From Halichondria panicea (lineage: Eukaryota > Porifera > Demospongiae > Suberitida > Halichondriidae): a stretch of 64,000 bases of DNA. The notes beneath the pieces are model-generated. The model did no database searches, was not told the origin of the DNA, and worked only from the letters and a program-made list of their open reading frames with translations. This document shows positions 43,684-55,051 of this stretch, in pieces. The stretch lies in the NCBI RefSeq assembly GCF_963675165.1, contig NC_087379.1:5907442-5971441 (forward strand). The letters run 5' to 3'. The stretch's first letter is position 1. Each line of letters starts with the position of its first letter. Made by a program: the position numbers and the translations under genes.

Positions 43684-45903
43684 ATGGCTGAGAGAGTGAC
43701 TACGAAAGAAGCTCTCAAGAAACTTGATGCTCAACTCGAATGCTCCCTTTGTCTCGACACTTTTAAGCAACCGAAACTCTTGCCTTGTTTTCATGTGTTT
43801 TGCAAGTCCCCGTGTCTGGAGAAACTAGTGACCAAGGATGGACGCTCCCTCACTTGTCCCACCTGTCGACACATTGTCCCGCTGTCAGAGAGAGGAGTGG
43901 CTGGACTGCAATCAGACTTCCACATCGACCACTTGTTTGAGATACAAGATGCTTTCAACAAGGCCGAAGACGACAATGATACGAACTGTGGAAGCTGTGA
44001 CGATGGTAGAGCCACTGGGTACTGTAACGACTGTGGGGACTTTTTGTGTGACAAATGTCAAGCTGCTCATAAGATAGTGAAATATCTACGGAATCATAAA
44101 CTAATTTCACTGGATGAACTCAAAGCTCAAGTGACTAGCCTGGTTCCCCCAAAGAAGGCCGTCCCCCATTGCCCCAAACACTTGGGGAATGACCTCAAAA
44201 TATATTGCGATACCTGCTCCACTCTTATTTGCATGGACTGCACCATTCATATCCACAAAGACCACAACTACGACCTGGTGGCTGATGTGCTGACCAAGCA
44301 CAAGGAAGAACTTGTCTCCAGTCTCAAACCAGTCAAAGAGAAGCTGGACAGTGTACAACGAGCTCTGAAGGACTTTGACACAAGAGCCAAGGCAATCCAC
44401 GATCAGAGGGCCGCGATTAAAGCCAACATCCACAATGAGATTGACGAACAACATCGACTGTTGGACCAACGAAGGACAGAGCTTGTGGGAGAGCTAGAGA
44501 TGCTGACTCAGCAAAAGCTTAAGGATCTGGCGGCACAAAGGGACCAAGTGGAGATCACTCAGGTGAAACTGACCAGCTGTCTGGAGTACGCTGAGGGGGG
44601 TCTCAAAACAGGCACAGACGGTGAAGTACTCGAAATGAAATCTTTCGTTATTAAGAGAGTCGAACATTTTTCTACTGAATTTGAATCAAATGCTATTCAA
44701 CCAGAGACAAAAGCTGACATGGAACTGATCACTGAAGGAAAAGAATCTCTCCAACATGCTTGTCGAAATTTTCTACAGATTGATCACAGTGGTTCATTCA
44801 GCTTAGAGAACAGCCACACGACAGGAAATGGTCTGAAAGGTGCTACAACTGGAGAAACAAAAACTGTGTCCTTTCAAGCAATGACCAAGAACAACAAGAA
44901 TTCCAACGGTAAACTTGACCTCAAAGCTGAACTTGTGCATATCGAAAGCAAAGATAAAAGTAAATGTGAAGTGGTGATTGTTTGAAAACATGGCCAACAC
45001 AAGATCAACTATCGTCCTATGAAACGAGGAAAGCATGAACTACACATCACTGTCAATGGGGACGCAGTACGAGGCAGTCCATTCCCAATAGCTGTAGCCC
45101 CATCACCACAGAGCTTCATCAAGCCTTCCCGAGTTGTACGAGGTGTGAACAGCCCACGAGACACTGTCTTCAACAGTAAGGGACAGTTGATTGTTGTTGA
45201 AGGAGCTACTGTCTCTGTATTGACACCAGAGGGTGAAAAGATACGAACGTTTGGTCAGCTGAATGATGGTATTGGAGTGACTGTGGACAAAGACAACAAC
45301 ATGTATGTGATGGAGTATGGCAATCATCGTGTGAATAAGTTCTCATCTGACGGAGAGTTTGTGGCAGCTGTTGGTAGTCTAGGCAATGGTAACCTTCAGT
45401 TTACTAACCCTGTTGGTATATGTTATAACAGAAGAGACAACAACCTGTATGTGGTTGATCAGAGTAAGCACAGAATAAAAGTGCTCTCTACTGAACTGAA
45501 GTTTGTACGGTGTTTCGGTACACGTGGCAATGGGAACGGACAATTACAAAGCCCATTTCATGCATCATTTGATAGCGCTAACAACCTCTATGTGACTGAT
45601 CATCTTAACAATCGAGTACAAGTCTTCACTGCTGAAGGTCAATTCCTGAGAACCTTCTCACAAAAAGCCGACGGTCAGAAGCTAAGTCGTCCCTGGGCCA
45701 TAGCCATCGACAGCAGTGACACAGTGTACGTCAGTGAGAATGGACCGCATCATGTGAGTGTGTTCACATCTCAGGGAGCCTACATCACCACGTTTGGTGG
45801 GACGGAAAAGGGACAGTTTAATAGCATTTACGGACTCTCTATTGATCGCAATGACTCTGTTGTTGTATCCGATCAAGGCAACGGGCGACTGCAGATATTC
45901 TAA
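43684..45903 (+). pseudogene. TRIM-NHL copy T7, nonsense codon in filamin domain
   Basis: The frame is continuous from MAERVTTKEAL to RLQIF except for TGA at 44983-44985, where every sister copy has CGA (arginine in VVIVRKHG). The open part before it would encode 433 residues with RING, both B-boxes and coiled coil but no NHL. B-box 1 is the T5 type (CDDGRATGYC). After about 45035 the sequence is that of T1. It could be a fresh pseudogene, a truncated product lacking the recognition domain, or a sequencing or allelic difference; everything else is well conserved, so the change is recent. MED18 copy 7 follows at 46056. Confidence 0.9.
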
Positions 45904-46055
45904 CGAAATAAGTAGAAAAGTGGACAAAGTAGTATGTAGCTCTGTGTAGAAATAGTTGGTAGCGTTATTAGAATGTGAAATGAAACTATTATCTGTTGTG
46001 TTGATGCAATTATAGTGGTAGGTAAAGATCATCATAATAAAAAGTAACATCCAGC

Positions 46056-46553
46056 ATGGCCATTCAGCAACCAAAGCCTCCTCCAAATCAGCAGCTGTAT
46101 GAGTTTCTACTGTTTGGCAGTGTGTCTGACAGTGAACTGCCCTCTTTACTGCACCGACTGAGAGGACTGGCTGACTTTGCAACCTGTGGAGGCATAGCAT
46201 TCATTGACAAGGAGCAAACTTATAAAATTGGTCCGTGGCGTGTTAATAGTTTGTCCTGTACAGTATGTGATATATGCCACTGGTTATTTAATACAGAAAT
46301 AGGCAACACTCGTTCTGTCGTTAGAGTTCGACAGTCGCTAGACAATGCCAAGGCCCCCTTGTGAGTTACACACCCCCCACACGTGTACCCCCACCCCATA
46401 CCATATACATGTTACTACCTTGTTCCCCAGGCAACTCATATACACTGGGCAGCTGGACCTGGGTGATGCTAACAGGCCGGCTGGAGTGAGGAGTTGTGTA
46501 CACACTGCATGCAGTAACAACGCCGCAGAATGCCTCAAGGAAATGGGATGCTT
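46056..46553 (+). pseudogene. MED18: MED18 copy 7, exons 1-3 only
   Basis: Exons 46056-46230, 46297-46360 and 46431-46553, the same as copy 1 except for TGG in place of its TGA inside intron 1. Exons 4-5 are absent and the short-type junction follows. Without FRKGQMKI and AEQLKP it cannot encode a full MED18. Confidence 0.86.
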
Positions 46554-46714
46554 GTAAGTACTTTAATACTAAAAATGGCCCCAGGGAACCTAGGTGCCCA
46601 GAAATATCATACCTCAATCTCACTGTCACACATTTGCGTATTGTATAGCCAGAATCCTGTGAAGATGTTGTGTTTTTGTGTGCCAAACCATTATTTATAG
46701 AGATTGTAGTGTTA

Positions 46715-47094
46715 CCGTATATTTTCTAGGACAGCAAAAAATAATTATATTGGAAATTGTCTGTGTATAGTTGGAACAGATTTTTATAGAGCATGCGAAG
46801 TGTCCGGAATAATTAGAACAAGCAAGCAGCTGCGTGCGAGCTAGCTAAGTTTAATAGAACAGTGTGCGACTGAATAGTTGCAATAGCCATCTAAAACTAG
46901 CTACACAAAGCTATATAACTGCAGCACTCTAAGTCTTACTCTGCCGTTTATGAATGTAACTCAACTTTTCAATGTGTTGTCCGAACAAATGTAATATTAA
47001 AGCACTGGAGTGTCCGTTGTATTAGAACAACGAAAATTGCTCAAAAGAGTGTCCGGGGTAATTAAAAGTGTCCGATAAATTAGAAGATATACGG
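46715..47094. mobile_element. 380-bp non-autonomous DNA transposon (duplicate of 2625-3004)
   Basis: Same element, same TA-flanked site, in the second copy of the long duplicate. It inserted once before the block was duplicated. Confidence 0.85.
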
Positions 47095-47334
47095 TATATA
47101 AGTGTACGAAGTGGAGCAAAAAGTGGAGGGGGACCAAGTGGAGCACATGATGTACCAACGGTACCCAGTGGAGCAGCAAGTAGAGGACCAATCTGAGCCA
47201 CTGAAGATCCCAAGCAAAAAAGACATGGACATTTCCTGATTTCACACAGAGGGGGATCCCAGGCCCCCCCCCTCTGTATGAAACCCTGGTTGACATTTTC
47301 TTGCGATGTACACTCACAATCCTCACGCTTCTGA

Positions 47335-49614
47335 GGAGCCACTTCGTTGTCACTGGTGACAACGTACCGTCCCCAGAGCTTCGGAGAGTAAGACACACAC
47401 CAGGGAGATCATGACCAAGAATGTTATTAGGTGTCACCTACATTTAGAATCTTAATAGTCGATTTTCTGCATGCAGGTGTTGGTGCTTGCAGTGGGTGGC
47501 TCTACCAATAGTGTGCTGCATCTGCTAGCTCTAGCAAATGAATGAGTTGGAGGATATCTAGTCACTGGGTTAGGGTTAGGTACCACAACAATTGTAACTG
47601 ATCTCGAAGTGGTCGCATGTGCAGATGGTTGCTTAGCCCCTAATTCAGTTTGACCCTAATACAAAATGTACTGAGTGTGTGCTGAACATTATGATTATGT
47701 GTAGTGCTGATGTGGATTTGTGCATTGAGGACTTCAACAGGATTGCTGATCGTGTGCCTCGATCTGCTAGGAAATTTCAAGCCTCATAGAAAGGTTGTAC
47801 AGTAGAACCTCCATAAAACGGACACCATTGGGGAACAGCCTTTTGGCCGTTATAGAGAGGTGGTCTTCCTCGATTGCCATCTATGTATGCTCTCTGAGTC
47901 ATTTTTTGCTGCAAATGAATCTTGGAGCTTTGCTAACTGCTTCTTTAGCTCATAAAAGCTTTGAAAAGGCTGTAGGGACAAGCTACAGCTAGGTTTTTAC
48001 CATTGTGCAATAATGCTATCTCAGCAACAACTTTCTGCTAATTCTGGGTGTGGCTGTCCGTTCTGAGAGGTTATTTGCTAAAGCTGATTGGGGACTAGAA
48101 ATCTGCTCGTTATACAGAGTAGAGAGGTAGCCATTCCTGAGAGGTTGCTTACATTGTAGTTTCAATCTGGACCTAAGCTCTTGGCCGTTATATAGGCTAA
48201 GTGTGTGGTTGCTTTTGGAGGTGGTCATTAATGAAGGTTCCACTGTATTATATATACCGAGCACCCTCACCACATACCCTTGTACACACTGTGGTCAAGA
48301 CAACCACATACCCTTGTACACACCGTGGTCAAGACAACCACATACCCTTGTGCACACATGATAATCACATACCTCTGTACCCACAGTACCACATGGCAGA
48401 CCTGCACACTGCTGGAGGCCTCCCTATACTCATGAAGGAGCTACTAGACGTAGGGCTCTTACATGGTGACTGTCTCACATTGACCGGAAAGACTGTGGCA
48501 GAGAATTTAGCATCTGTCTCCAAAGCATCTGATCTGACACAGGACGTTGTGTACCCTATCTCTAAACCCCTCTCCCCTCCCGAGCACCACATTACCATTA
48601 TCAAGGTGAGATGGATAAGCTGTGTGTATTCTCACCTATGCAATCATTGTGAGTAAGTTATTTTGTTTTGTGAATCCTGCATGTGCGTTTTATTGTTTTA
48701 ACAGCTATACACAATGTTTACATTTAGACGTGATAATTATCAAAATAATAGTTATCCTCTCATGATTGCATCCCATCCCAGGGGTAGCCTGGCAACAGAC
48801 AGTGCCGTGCTGAAGCTGAGTGGGAAAGTGTTTGACAAGCCGTTCAAAGGCCCAGTGAGTCTACACACCATGCATGGACACAATGCCTCCTTTATTGAGT
48901 GTGTCTGCTTGTTCTACTTATTTCGATGGGGAGGGGCCAGTCTATGATGCCATTATGGGGGGCCAGGTTAAACCAGGACAAGTGCTCGTGATACGATATG
49001 AAGGTCCCAAGGGAAGGTGAGCAAGTGTATTCAAATATTTATTAAGTTGCATTTAAATTCATGAAATTGGTTATTTGCTGCATCTGTCACTATAGCTACA
49101 GTTTCATCACTTTCAGTTTCAGTTTACTATACAGTATATATACTTGAATACTTTCCCCATACATGATACACACCCCTCTCCTCCGTGTAGTCCTGGCATG
49201 CCTGAGATGTTGAGTCCAGGCTCTGCACTGGTTGGTGCCGGCCTGGGTAAGACCGTTCCCTTGATAACTGATGGACGCTTCAGTGGAGCATCTCACGGGA
49301 TCATGATAGGTCATGTGACACCTGAGGCATTCGTGGGCGGGCCTATAGCACTGGTGGAGAACAGAGATATGATAAGCATTGATGCTGTCAACAGGAGAGT
49401 AGATCTGGTGAGTGTACAAATCATTATGAGCACTGTACATGTGATGGATGCATACATACTCCCCCGCACACCCACGCAGGAGGTCAGTAAGGAGGTGTTG
49501 ACGGCTCGGAAAGCTTGCTGGAAGATTCCCCAAGAGCGTCAGAAAGTGAAGGGTCTACTGGCGAAGTATCGACGCTCTGTGTCCAGTGCACATACAGGAG
49601 CTGTGACCTGCTAA
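47335..49614 (+). pseudogene. ilvD: IlvD/DHAD 3' fragment 7
   Basis: Same lesions as fragment 1: truncated exon b, insertion in c, extra G before e, lost acceptor of f. Exons d 48387-48605, e 48783-48854, f remnant to about 49016, g 49191-49407, h 49480-49614. Exon g has VENRD for VENGD, and the last residue is C (GAVTC) instead of S. From about 49360 on it departs from fragment 1 and resembles other units. Confidence 0.85.
47800..48245. mobile_element. 446-bp pogo/Tigger-like MITE (duplicate of 3711-4156)
   Basis: Same CAGT-type ends and TA flanks as 3711-4156, carried along in the long duplicate. Confidence 0.8.
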
Positions 49615-50166
49615 ACCAACTGAACATTGTAGTAGAGGCCAAAGTTTTAGTTTTGTCCTGTAGAGCAAAGATTTAATTACATTAATTATACACTCTTATT
49701 ATGCATGCTTGTATAAACCGTGTTTTGCAGCTATACATAATTATCATTGTGCACTAGTTGTGGCCTAATGATGTGGAGTCTAATGTACAATGTTTCGTTA
49801 TCAAATGTGCGAATGATTTATTGGAATGTCTTCAGCACATGTTTCTTTCAAACTCTTCACTCGTTGAGCTACAATGTAGGTGTACATGTGTTTACCTTGT
49901 GTTTGTGGTTGTTTCTTCAGAACTTTTCTTATGGAATGTTGCTGTGAATATTGTTACCAATAATTATGACGTACGTCACCCCATTTTTCTTCAAGCTCAA
50001 AAGGAATTGTGAGTTCCTAGATCCTATATTTATAATAGGTACAGGTATCCCTGTGCATCACCTGTACTCTTCTTTGAATATCTATGTGTTATTTTGGCAT
50101 ATAATATTCAACAATGTTGTGTGTCGACCCCACAGAAAAACAAACCTTACGATAATTCCCAAAGCC
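49615..50166 (+). promoter_or_regulatory. TRIM T8 5' flank
   Basis: Perfect palindrome TGACGTACGTCA at 49967-49978, then the leader-intron donor GTGAGT and an acceptor (gaccccacag, two extra bases) about 30 nt before the ATG. Very close to the T5 flank. No gene seen. Confidence 0.5.
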
Positions 50167-52398
50167 ATGGCTGAGAGAGTGACTACGAAAGAAGCTCTCA
50201 AGAAACTTGATGCTCAACTCGAATGCTCCCTTTGTCTCGACACTTTTAAGCAACCGAAACTCTTGCCTTGTTTTCATGTGTTTTGCAAGTCCCCGTGTCT
50301 GGAGAAACTAGTGACCAAGGATGGACGCTCCCTCACTTGTCCCACCTGTCGACACATTGTCCCACTGTCAGAGAGGGGAGTGGCTGGACTGCAATCAGAC
50401 TTTCACATCGACCACTTGTTTGAGATACAAGATGCTTTCAACAAGGCCGAAGACGACAATGATAAGAACTGTGGCAGCTGTGAGAATGGCAGAGCCACCG
50501 GGTACTGTAACGACTGTGGGGACTTTTTGTGTGACAGGTGTCAAACTGCTCACAAATTTGTTAAACTTTCAAAAAATCATAAACTAATTTCGCTGGATGA
50601 ACTCAAAGCTCAAGTGACTAGCCTGGTTCCCCCCAAGAAGGCCGTCCCCCATTGTCCCAAACACTCGGAGAATGTCCTTAAGATATATTGCGATACATGC
50701 TCCACTCTCATTTGCATGGACTGCACCATTCGTATCCACAAAGACCACAACTACGACCTGGTGGCTGATGTGCTGACCAAGCACAAGGAAGAACTTGTCT
50801 CCAGTCTCAAACCAGTCAAAGAGAAGCTGGACAGTGTACAACGAGCTCTGAAGGACTTTGACACAAGAGCCAAGGCAATCCACAATCAGAGGGCCGCGAT
50901 TGAAGCCAACATCCACAAGGAAATTGACGAACAACATCGACTGTTGGACCAACGAAGGACAGAGCTTGTGGGAGAGCTAGAGATGCTGACTCAGCAAAAG
51001 CTTAAGGATCTGGCGGCACAAAGGGACCAAGTGGAGATCACTCAGGTGAAACTGACCAGCTGTCTGGAGTACACTGAGGGGGGTCTCAAAACAGGCACAG
51101 ACGGTGAAGTACTCGAAATGAAATCTTCCGTTATTAAGAGAGTCGAACATTTTTCTACTGAATTTGAATCAAATGCTATTCAACCAGAGACAAGGGCTGA
51201 CATAGAACTGATCACTAAAGGAAAAGAACCTCTCCAACAAGCTTATCGAAATTTTCTACAGATTGATCACAGTGGTTCATTCAGCTTAGAGAACAGCCAC
51301 ACGACAGGAAATGGTCTGAAAGGTGCTACAACTGGAGAAACAAAAACTGTGTCCTTTCAAGCAATGACCAAGAAAAACAAGAAATCCAAAAACAAACTCG
51401 ACCTCAAAGCTGAACTTGTGCATATCGAAAGCAAAGATAAAAGTAAATGTGAAGTTGTGGTTGTTCGAAAACATGGCCAATACAAGATCAACTATCACCC
51501 TATGAAACGAGGAAAGCATGAACTACACATCACTGTCAATGGGGATGCAGTACGAGGCAGTCCATTCCCAATAGCTGTAGCCCCATCACCACAGAGCTTC
51601 GTCAAGCCTTCCCGAGTTGTGCGAGGTGTGAACAGCCCACGAGGCACTGTCTCCAACAATAAGGGACAGTTGGTTGTTGTTGAAGGTGGTGGAGCTACTG
51701 TCTCTGTATTGACACCGGAGGGTGAGAACATACGAACATTTGGAAAGCTGAGTAATGCACATGGAGTGACTGTGGACAAAGACAACAACATGTATGTGAT
51801 GGAGTATGGCAATCATCGTGTGAACAAATTCTCATCTGACGGAGAGTTTGTGGCAGCTGTTGGTAGTCCAGGCAGTGGTAACCTTCAGTTTACTAACCCT
51901 GTTGGTATATGTTATAACAGAAGAGACAACGACCTGTATGTGGTTGATCAGTGTAACCACAGAATACAAGTGCTTTCTACTGATTTGACGTTCATACGAT
52001 GTTTCGGTACACGTGGCAATGGGAACGGTCAATTACAAAGCCCACTATTTGCAGCATTTGATAGTGCCAACAACCTCTATGTGACTGACCACGGTAACCA
52101 TCGAGTACAAGTCTTCACTGCTGAAGGTCAATTTCTGGGAACCTTCTCACAAAAAGCCAACGGTCAGAAGCTAAGTCGTCCCTATGCCATAGCCATCGAC
52201 AGTAGTGACACAGTGTACGTCAGTGAGAATGGACCGCATCATGTGAGTGTGTTCACATCTCAGGGAGCCTACATCACCACGTTTGGTGGACCAGGAACGA
52301 AAGAGGGACAGTTTTATGGCATTTATGGACTCTCTATTGATCGCAATGACTCTGTTGTTGTGTCCGATCTGGACAATGGGCGACTGCAGATATTCTAA
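50167..52398 (+). CDS. TRIM-NHL protein, copy T8 (743 aa), terminal copy
   Basis: Complete domain set; RING-to-coiled coil as T2/T4/T6, with small private changes (SENVLKIYC, ETRADIELITKGKE, INYHPMKRG). NHL loops: EGGGATV, LSNAHG, MEYGNHR, FTNPVG, VVDQCNHR, SPLFAA, TDHGNHR, SRPYAI, FYGIYG and SDLDNGR. It mixes T1-like (FTNPVG), T5-like (LSTDLTFIRC) and T6-like (SDLDNGR) segments. It is the last unit before single-copy DNA and is followed by an intact MED18, so it may be closest to the ancestral locus. Function inferred from the family; ligand unknown. Confidence 0.95.
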   Translation: MAERVTTKEALKKLDAQLECSLCLDTFKQPKLLPCFHVFCKSPCLEKLVTKDGRSLTCPTCRHIVPLSERGVAGLQSDFHIDHLFEIQDAFNKAEDDNDKNCGSCENGRATGYCNDCGDFLCDRCQTAHKFVKLSKNHKLISLDELKAQVTSLVPPKKAVPHCPKHSENVLKIYCDTCSTLICMDCTIRIHKDHNYDLVADVLTKHKEELVSSLKPVKEKLDSVQRALKDFDTRAKAIHNQRAAIEANIHKEIDEQHRLLDQRRTELVGELEMLTQQKLKDLAAQRDQVEITQVKLTSCLEYTEGGLKTGTDGEVLEMKSSVIKRVEHFSTEFESNAIQPETRADIELITKGKEPLQQAYRNFLQIDHSGSFSLENSHTTGNGLKGATTGETKTVSFQAMTKKNKKSKNKLDLKAELVHIESKDKSKCEVVVVRKHGQYKINYHPMKRGKHELHITVNGDAVRGSPFPIAVAPSPQSFVKPSRVVRGVNSPRGTVSNNKGQLVVVEGGGATVSVLTPEGENIRTFGKLSNAHGVTVDKDNNMYVMEYGNHRVNKFSSDGEFVAAVGSPGSGNLQFTNPVGICYNRRDNDLYVVDQCNHRIQVLSTDLTFIRCFGTRGNGNGQLQSPLFAAFDSANNLYVTDHGNHRVQVFTAEGQFLGTFSQKANGQKLSRPYAIAIDSSDTVYVSENGPHHVSVFTSQGAYITTFGGPGTKEGQFYGIYGLSIDRNDSVVVSDLDNGRLQIF

Positions 52399-52555
52399 CG
52401 AAATAAGTAGAGAAGTGGACAAAATAGTAGCTCTGTGTAGAAATAGTTGGTAGCGTTATTATTTTATTTGGAATGTGAAAGGAAACTATTATCTGTTGTG
52501 TTGATGCAATTATAGTGGTAGGTAAAGATCATCATAATAAAAAGTAACATCCAGC

Positions 52556-54859
52556 ATGGCCATACAGCAACCAAAGCCTCCTCCAAATCAGCAGCTGTAC
52601 GAGTTTCTACTGTTTGGCAGTGTGTCTGACAGTGAACTGCCCTCTTTACTGCACCGACTGAGAGGACTGGCAGACTTTGCAACCTGTGGAGGCATAGCAT
52701 TCATTGACAAGGAGCAAACTTATAAAATTGGTCCGTGGCGTGTTAATAGTGTGTCCTGTACAGCATGTGATATATGCCACTGGTTATTTAATACAGAAAT
52801 AGGCAACACTCGTTCTGTAGTTAGAGTTCGACAGTCGCTAGACAATGCCGAGGCCCCCTTGTGAGTTACACACCCCCCACACGTGTACCCTCACCCCATA
52901 CCATATACATGTTACTACCTTGTTCCCCAGGCAACTCATATACACTGGGCAGCTGGACCTGGGTGATGCTAACAGGCCGGCTGGAGTGAGGAGTTGTGTA
53001 CACACTGCATGCAGTAACAACGCCGCAGAATGCCTCAAGGAAATGGGATTCATGTAAGCAATAAAGTGCCCAGAATTGTCTTGCCAGCTGGCTATTTTCA
53101 ATCCAGAACATTGAATAGCTAATCCTCGGCTGTTGACATGATCTACAAGTGTATAGCAACCCAAAGAGTGTTGCTATACACTCTATAAAGCAGCAAGTAA
53201 CGTAACAGGCTGAGATTGGAGTTTTATAGTACATGCATTATTTGCCTGTTTATGACATCTGAGTTTTACCTCCATTCTGTATTCTATGGACTAGACAGCA
53301 AAGCAAAGAAGCATGGAGTCTTAGAAATAATTTATGGCTCTTGGGGTATGCTCTGGGCCGGGTAGGAAAAGAAAATAACAATCATAATTCTAGCTTTCTG
53401 CTTTAGTGACCCTGTTCCATTGTTCCTGATACAGGATCACTTCAGCTGTAAATACGTAGGCTACCTCGAATAACGGCCGCTTGTAGTTAGCTAGCTGCCA
53501 ACATGCAAGTTAGCTTTTGCTCGCTTTTATTCGACAACAAAGCTTTAACATCGAAATCTACCACTAATAACGTGTTGTGTGAAGGCTATCCATGCTGTAA
53601 ACGCAGTGCTGTAGCATCCAGGTGAGGACTCACAATTACAAACAGACAAACAAATCAACCGACTACTATACCCGTGACCGCCCACGCACGCCTCGGGTAA
53701 TCAACACACAAATTTACCTTTTGTAATAGCCTCTAAAATGTGGTAGAAATTACATGTAGGCCTAAGAGGTGGTATATTTTTGTCTAGTCTAGAGGTGGTT
53801 AGTACCGACCACCACCGACCAGTGTGGTCATATCCCTACTTAAGTTTAACTACACACACATTATAAATTCAACAGACACGATTCCAACAATTCAACATAC
53901 ATTTACAGTTTAGTTTATCAGTAATTACATAATTAGTATATCTCCATGGGCAATCATGACAGTTTGTGCACACACTGACAGAGCTGTCTATGAGCTGATA
54001 CTGAGAGGCTACGTGTTCAGAAAGGGGCAAATGAAGATTGCCGTCTTCAAACTCTATCAGGTGTGTTTATTTGTTGTTGCTAGCTGACACTAAACATTCC
54101 AGTGAGAAACCATCCCCTTTACAGTCTAAATAGCTGGTGGCATTTAGAATTGAACATATCTAACTTCCGTAGCATGTCTACAGTTTGGGTTGAACTACAA
54201 ATAGAGTTGAGTCCACCCTAGTTCAGGCGAGAGCACACACAGGATGGTAGTGGATGATTAGCATATACTGTTTGTAGGAGGAAACGTGTGAATTAATTAT
54301 GCTAACAAGTGCACCGTGTGGGTTGTGCTAGCCTACACAAGGGAAGATAGGTTGACTGCCTTTCCCTAATCCACCGATGTACCGGTAGTACATGTATGTG
54401 AAGGTGCACAGCTTAAAATGCATTCAAGAGTCTATATATATAATAATACAAGAGAGAGAAAAAAGTATAGAAGGTAGCATAACCTTGCATCCGAAAATTA
54501 ATGTAATCTCCTGCTTTGTAACAAAAGTGACCAATCTGAGGCCCAGAGCTGCTACTAATAAATTCTCATTAATTTATTATGTGTTTCAGGCAGGAAGTCA
54601 CGTTGCTTTCCGAATTATTTCAAATGCACGGTTATACTACATTCGATACTCTCTCTTTCTTTTATTATGGGCTTTTGATAATTATAGGGAAGTTTAGATA
54701 ATTAAGCCTGTTGGGAAAAGTGCTACATAACGATAGGTAGATAAGGCTATTTGGGGAAAGTTCTTGTTGTACTAGCAAGTACATAGCACTAAGTTATATG
54801 CCATTAAATATCGTGGTCAACATGGTAAATTTGTATTACTGTTCATACTACCCCCTCCC

Positions 54860-54891
<32 letters not shown>

Positions 54892-55051
54892 GCCGTCAGG
54901 AGAGGGAGCTGGTGTACCGGGTGCCCAGCTGTTGTCAGAGCACTACCTGGTGGAGTTGTCAGCTGTGACCACATCAGGGCACGACAACGTTGGCATGGAG
55001 ATGAGGGCTTTTGCTGAGCAACTCAAACCGTATCCTATGGAACAATTGTGA
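52556..55051 (+). CDS. MED18: MED18 copy 8, Mediator subunit 18 (intact, 199 aa)
   Basis: Exons 52556-52730, 52797-52860, 52931-53053, 53982-54060 and 54893-55051 total 600 nt in consistent phase. All MED18 blocks are present; exon 5 has one private change (GVPGAQ for GVAGAQ). It is the only copy followed by unique sequence rather than an IlvD fragment, so it most likely keeps the ancestral 3' end and is a good candidate for the functional gene. Role: Mediator head module, RNA polymerase II transcription. Confidence 0.9.

Larger units (their letters stand above)
45035..49360 (+). repeat. Near-identical long duplicate, copy 2
   Basis: Counterpart of about 945-5270 at a constant offset of 44,090 (44,089 after a one-base T-run difference). 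It includes both transposon insertions at the same internal sites. Confidence 0.85.

Noticed and set aside
50167-52398. TRIM copies as parts of a virus-like or capsid-bearing element
   Set aside because: No polymerase, integrase, capsid or terminal repeats accompany them; the repeated unit contains ordinary host genes.
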